The notes under the pieces were generated by a model, which did no database searches, was not told where the DNA came from, and was given only the letters and a program-made list of their open reading frames with translations. A stretch of DNA of 64,000 nt from Tenodera sinensis (taxonomy: Eukaryota; Arthropoda; Insecta; Mantodea; Mantidae): NCBI GenBank assembly GCA_030765045.1, contig CM060969.1:46424216-46488215 (forward strand). Reading direction: 5' to 3'. Both the position numbers and the translations under genes were made by a program. Below are positions 60,178-64,000 of this stretch, in pieces. The first letter of the stretch is position 1, and every line of letters begins with the position of its first letter.

Positions 60178-61429
60178 CTTCCAGACGTACTTCAACTAAA
60201 CAGAAAAAAATATTTGCTCTCATATTTATCTCCAGCTAACAAAGTGGCAACTGCAGACAAATTCACTGCTCCAATCTCTCTTTACATATTTAGTATATAG
60301 ATAATTTAAGAACAAAGGTATAACAAAGGCTATTTGAACCCAACTTGTACTTGGTTCTTTTTAGTAACAGCAATTCAATTATTTTCACTACTATTAACGT
60401 TATATTACATGAACTTGAAATATTTTCATTTTGCTTCTAAATGGCACACTTTTTGCATACGTAATCCTTAGCGCATCCTTAACTGCGTATTATATATGGT
60501 GGTTCTTGCAGCTCGAATTCTAAACAAAAACAAAATGGAAGTTAAGATCCCATTTTCTGTTATAGCAGTTCGTTGCCATAAGCTATAATGTTTACTTATT
60601 GTGGGAAAATACGTTATATCAGTTCATTATAACTGAGGCTATTATAATTGCAGAATGTGATACGCCTCTTTGCAGCCATTATGATACGAAAATATAGTCT
60701 TTCATGGTTAACGACTGGTGTCGTGGTTCTGTTTTTACCTATTCTTCCGGCGGAATGTTTCAAATGACAAAGCCGGTAGAAGCACTAAATTGGTTCAGAA
60801 ATAATGAGAAACAGGCTGTCAGTCATGCGTAAGGTTAACTCGGAGTATTACAGCAGTGTAGTCAACGGTTTGGGATTCCTGACAGACAACCCCTCAGGTT
60901 CGCATATATCATCTGTTGGGGAGCTCGTGTTGCATCGTAAAAACCTTCAGCTTTCCACAGAAATGACCGAAATGGTCCAAGTTAAATTAAACAGTCAAAT
61001 TCCTGAATTAGACAAAGAACAGCGGAGAGGGATATTTTTACAACTTCGTGGAAGACGCACATCTCTGTTAGCCCCTTTGCACCCCCGTTACGATGAAGAA
61101 TGCCTGCTGACACCAGAAAACTGCCCTTAAGGGTGTGTTTGGAAGCGAAACCCATCATAAGCGCCCTATGAAGAGTGACTTGCCTTGCAAGACATTTCTC
61201 AAAGTCCAGAGACGTGACATTAATATTTCTTCGCCTCAGTATTGAAAAATTCCAGGGGTAGAAGGTCAACTTGCAGGGATAATTAAACGCTGCCCTAACA
61301 GAAATGAACTCTTAGAAAAGAGGGGTCGATTTGGCGGCGATTTCTAAAGAACCCAACAATCTGTGCCTGGGAGACCAACTACTCACAAAAAACAGTTCAA
61401 TACCTTATAGTAAATATAAAGCGTGTAAA
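60178..61429. other. Stretch with one unidentified open frame (60804-61130, +)
   Basis: The 108-codon frame starts MRNRLSVMRKVNSEYYSS and has fairly balanced composition in a slightly GC-richer patch. I recognise no family, and an overlapping minus frame (60982-61269) is of similar quality, so it is noted but not called as a gene. Confidence 0.25.
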
Positions 61430-61990
61430 ATCAGGTGTATTTCGTGCATATCAGCTTCCCTACCCACTCTTCAACGAACTATTGTACAGAAGATTATTCC
61501 TCCATCTACTTCATATTAATCGAGGTAAACTTTCTTTACATTTTGGTTGCAGGATCAGAAGAGTAAAATAGTAACATTTTTTTAAAAAATGGTTGATACG
61601 CTTGGGCTTTACAGTTTCATACCCTTCGCATGATTATGAGAAAAAAACTATCGATATACCTGCTGAAAAAGTATAATTATTTAAAAATTTCAACCATAAA
61701 TAACACAAAAAAGTATATCTTGGAAATTTTTAACATCACAAAATTTTTATTTGTCATAAATTGCATGCAGAGATCAACTGCTTTAGTATTAAGATTATGT
61801 ATATTTTTTACAGTTTACGAATCTCTTAAAGTGATCCAAAATGAAGTAGTTCACAGGCTATTCCAGGAAATTAAATCTACACATTTTATATCGTGCAACT
61901 ATCTGAAACATAAGGTATTATAATCAAAATCGACATGAATCGGTCAAACTCTACCTTGGTATTTAAGGTCAGCGTGTTCCGGGCATGTGA
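61430..61990 (+). mobile_element. HP-family element, 3'-truncated
   Basis: A diverged end A ('aatcaggtgtatttcgtgcat') is followed by 'tctacttcatattaatcgaggtaaac' and central blocks to about 61990, stopping before the seed and hairpin. Confidence 0.65.
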
Positions 61991-62250
61991 TATGAATATT
62001 TTCTCTAGTAATATCACAAGAGGGTTACGTGTGACGACCACTTTCCTCGTGCAAGCGCAAGAAAAATTATCCCAAGTATGAAATTCTGAAATGGTATTTG
62101 TTTAGAGTATTCCGCGAAATAATTAATAATTCATTTAGTTAATACTATTTAAAATTAATGGTGATTTGAAAGCGAACAACTTAAGACATTCATACATTTC
62201 AGTAAAGATTTATTTTCACAGTTGACACTAGAACTAATCCAGTAGGCTGT

Positions 62251-62287
62251 GAGGAGAGGAGAGGAGAACAACAACAACAACAACAAT
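62251..62287. repeat. Short (GAGGA)n(ACA)n microsatellite
   Basis: GAGGA repeats pass directly into about six ACA units. Confidence 0.9.
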
Positions 62288-62599
62288 TTTAGCATTTAAT
62301 CCACTGAAATGAGGAATGATAAATGTCAATGAAGGAATTTGTGTTAGTATGCTATTCATTAAAGGTAGGTGTGCTCTATTTAAAATTGACCTCATCGATT
62401 AAAATATCAATATCTTCAATATCCTCGCCAAACCTTTTGTCTGGCAGTTTTGAATGACCTGCTAATTGTTGTTATTGCGCGTGGAAACTTCAGATGTACA
62501 GAAACTTAAGAGAATGTTTAAGATGGCGGAACCGCAAGGAGGAGGTGATACAGCCAAGCGATAATACCACGACCAAGGGGTGATAATCCGGCATGAGTG

Positions 62600-63590
62600 G
62601 AATAGACAGTATAACTCCCCACCCCAAACTACCTTTTGCTTGGAAAACCTTTTCGTTTCTGAAGAATGGCTGCAACGATTTTTATTACACTAGCATATGT
62701 TTGAGGTACCTACATGGCAAAATGTCCATTTTCTGGTAATGGCTTATGAAGTCCTCTTCTTCCTGAATCAGTTTTGCATAACTAGCAAACCAAGAGATCA
62801 ACAAAATCTTAGGCGGCGCCGTGGCCGAGTGGTTAGCGCGCTCGCCTACCACCTAGGCGGCCCGGGTTCGATCCCAGGGACCCGCATGTGGTATTTGTGG
62901 TGGACGAAGCGGCGTCAGGGCGGGTTTTCTCCGGGTACTCCGGTTTCCACCGCCATCTCATTCCACCGGTGCTCCATCTTCATGTATCATCAGTGTCACC
63001 GCCTGCGGTGCCGTAGTAGTAAAAGCGGGCGTTAAACACTACAACAACTACAACAACAAAATCTTACTATGGACAACTGAATGCTATTTATGCTAGTTAA
63101 TGCAAAGTATTTCTGGAAATTAAAATGTTGTGACATTAACCATTCCAAAGATATTCTTTACATCAATTTTCATCCTCATCGTAGAGCAGCCTCCTTTTTA
63201 AAAAGTATGAATACCTCTTAGTCCAATGAATCATTCTTATGCCTAAAAGAAATGTAAGTTAAATAGTTAAATGTATAACGAAGGTTCATCTGATTTAACA
63301 AGAAATCTCTGTAGTAGCTTGTCTGTGGTAGCTTGAGTGGAGCCTTGGCTGCGAGGAATTCGTGGATAAGGTCTTTTCATAGGTCCTCGCTTACTCTGAA
63401 AGATATATGTCGGATAGCTCTAAGCCATGTAGATCCCGGGCTCATTTGAGCATCATTTAATCCGTTCTATTCATCGTCCGATATGATCTAAGCAAAGATC
63501 TTTAAAATTTAAAAAATAGAACTAGATAGAATAGTTAGCTTTTGTAAGATTATTTCGTAGAAGACTGAGTAGGAAACGTGTATGCAGCAC
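62600..63590 (-). mobile_element. HP-family element split by a SINE
   Basis: Minus-oriented family blocks before the SINE ('ccccaaactacctt', 'gcataactagcaaacc') continue after it ('aaccattccaaagatattcttt'). A diverged end A lies near 63545-63590. The seed and hairpin are missing. Confidence 0.66.
62799..63066 (+). mobile_element. SINE (type A), full-length with perfect 13-bp target duplication
   Basis: The direct repeat caacaaaatctta (62799-62811 and 63054-63066) flanks 242 bp. The head 'gtggccgagtggttagcg' (box A) and 'cgggttcgatccca' (box B) is a near-consensus tRNA promoter. The body matches 19859-20080, and the tail is ACAAC-type. It is inserted inside an HP element, so it is younger than that element. 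The frame 62697-63035 across it is not a gene. Confidence 0.92.
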
Positions 63591-64000
63591 ATAATTTTGA
63601 TACCAAATTTTGTAATTCTCCCATGTCCTTTAATATTGCTCTAGATAGCTGTAACTAAAACTAGTACTTCAAACATACGTGAATTAAAGGTTTTGGGTTA
63701 TCGCACTAATTCTATAAAAGATTTATGTCACTCCATTGTTACCAGCTTTGTTTACAAGTCCTTTATTTCTAACACGTTCAATAAAGTGATTGTTTAATAA
63801 AGCAACTGCTTGATTACCTTCTACATTTCATGGTGTCTTTTTATATGATTAATCTCTCATAACGAATTATAAATATCTTCACCATTTAAGTCCTCATGTT
63901 GTCGGTTTAATCATTCTTTGTTTTGGCAGTCTTGTATTATCTTTGATCCGATTTTTTATTCCTTTATCTATGACTCAAATAATAAATGAAATGGCGGCAG
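63591..64000. other. AT-rich end of window, nothing recognised
   Basis: No open frame or repeat shared with the rest of the window was recognised. Confidence 0.4.

Noticed and set aside
62812..62885. A tRNA gene (Ser/Leu-like head with good A and B boxes)
   Set aside because: The same head continues into a dispersed body with a simple tail and target duplications at several loci; it is a SINE.

Overview
The window looks like a gene-poor, transposon-saturated stretch of a large arthropod nuclear genome. It is AT-rich and full of microsatellites. I see no operons, rRNA or CRISPR, and no open frame that I can defend as a host gene. Several tRNA-derived SINE heads and their conserved bodies (a 'gaggagctacttga' body; a 'tttaaggccctgtcgac' end) resemble, from memory, repeats of polyneopteran insects such as grasshoppers. 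Treat that placement as tentative. Every protein-like trace I can recognise is mobile-element debris: IS630/Tc1-mariner transposases, a piggyBac transposase, a Ty3/gypsy-type retrotransposon, non-LTR retrotransposon C-termini and one non-LTR ORF1 with zinc knuckles.

The dominant component is one dispersed, non-coding repeat family, called here the HP family. A near-complete copy is about 870 bp. I count about 15 reasonably clear copies or pieces plus several weaker ones, in both orientations, spread over the window. One end (end A, 'ctgatgtgttgcactcacatg' type) carries 'actttctctact'. The other end carries the same 12-mer inverted, inside a small hairpin (stem cttcctctgct, loop tacc). A microsatellite sits about 120-145 bp inside the hairpin end. 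This plan (short subterminal inverted repeats, terminal hairpin, internal microsatellite, no coding sequence, head-to-tail neighbours) resembles DINE-1/Helentron-type non-autonomous rolling-circle elements. In one copy the internal microsatellite has become a perfect (CA)n tract of 1.56 kb (52445-54008).

Layout: 0-0.6 kb mariner-like transposase remnant; 2.3-8 kb four HP copies; 9-9.7 kb SINE; 12.7-14.2 kb SINE cluster; 14.4-18.1 kb LTR-like repeat pair and HP copies; 18.7 kb piggyBac C-terminus; 19.8-21.3 kb SINE next to a non-LTR ORF1; 22.9-24.4 kb SINE pieces; 25-26.9 kb two HP copies head-to-tail with a SINE; 28.2 kb TTAA MITE; 30-32.4 kb LINE tails, microsatellites and an inverted repeat; 33 kb mariner transposase split by a SINE; 34.4 kb SINEs; 35.5-36.8 kb HP copies; 37-39.8 kb LINE C-termini and a solo LTR; 40.3-42.5 kb decayed gypsy; 44.2 kb second TTAA MITE; 45.4-46.3 kb mariner N-terminus and LINE tail; 47.4-48.7 kb compound microsatellite, hairpin, SINE, hAT MITE; 50 kb small inverted-repeat element; 51.8-54.1 kb HP copy with the giant CA array; 56 kb foldback element; 59-63.6 kb HP copies, one split by a SINE with perfect target-site duplications.

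The elements form a nested insertion record. Many microsatellites lie at fixed positions in transposable elements (HP internal seed, SINE and LINE tails), so transposition appears to have planted much of the simple-sequence DNA here.
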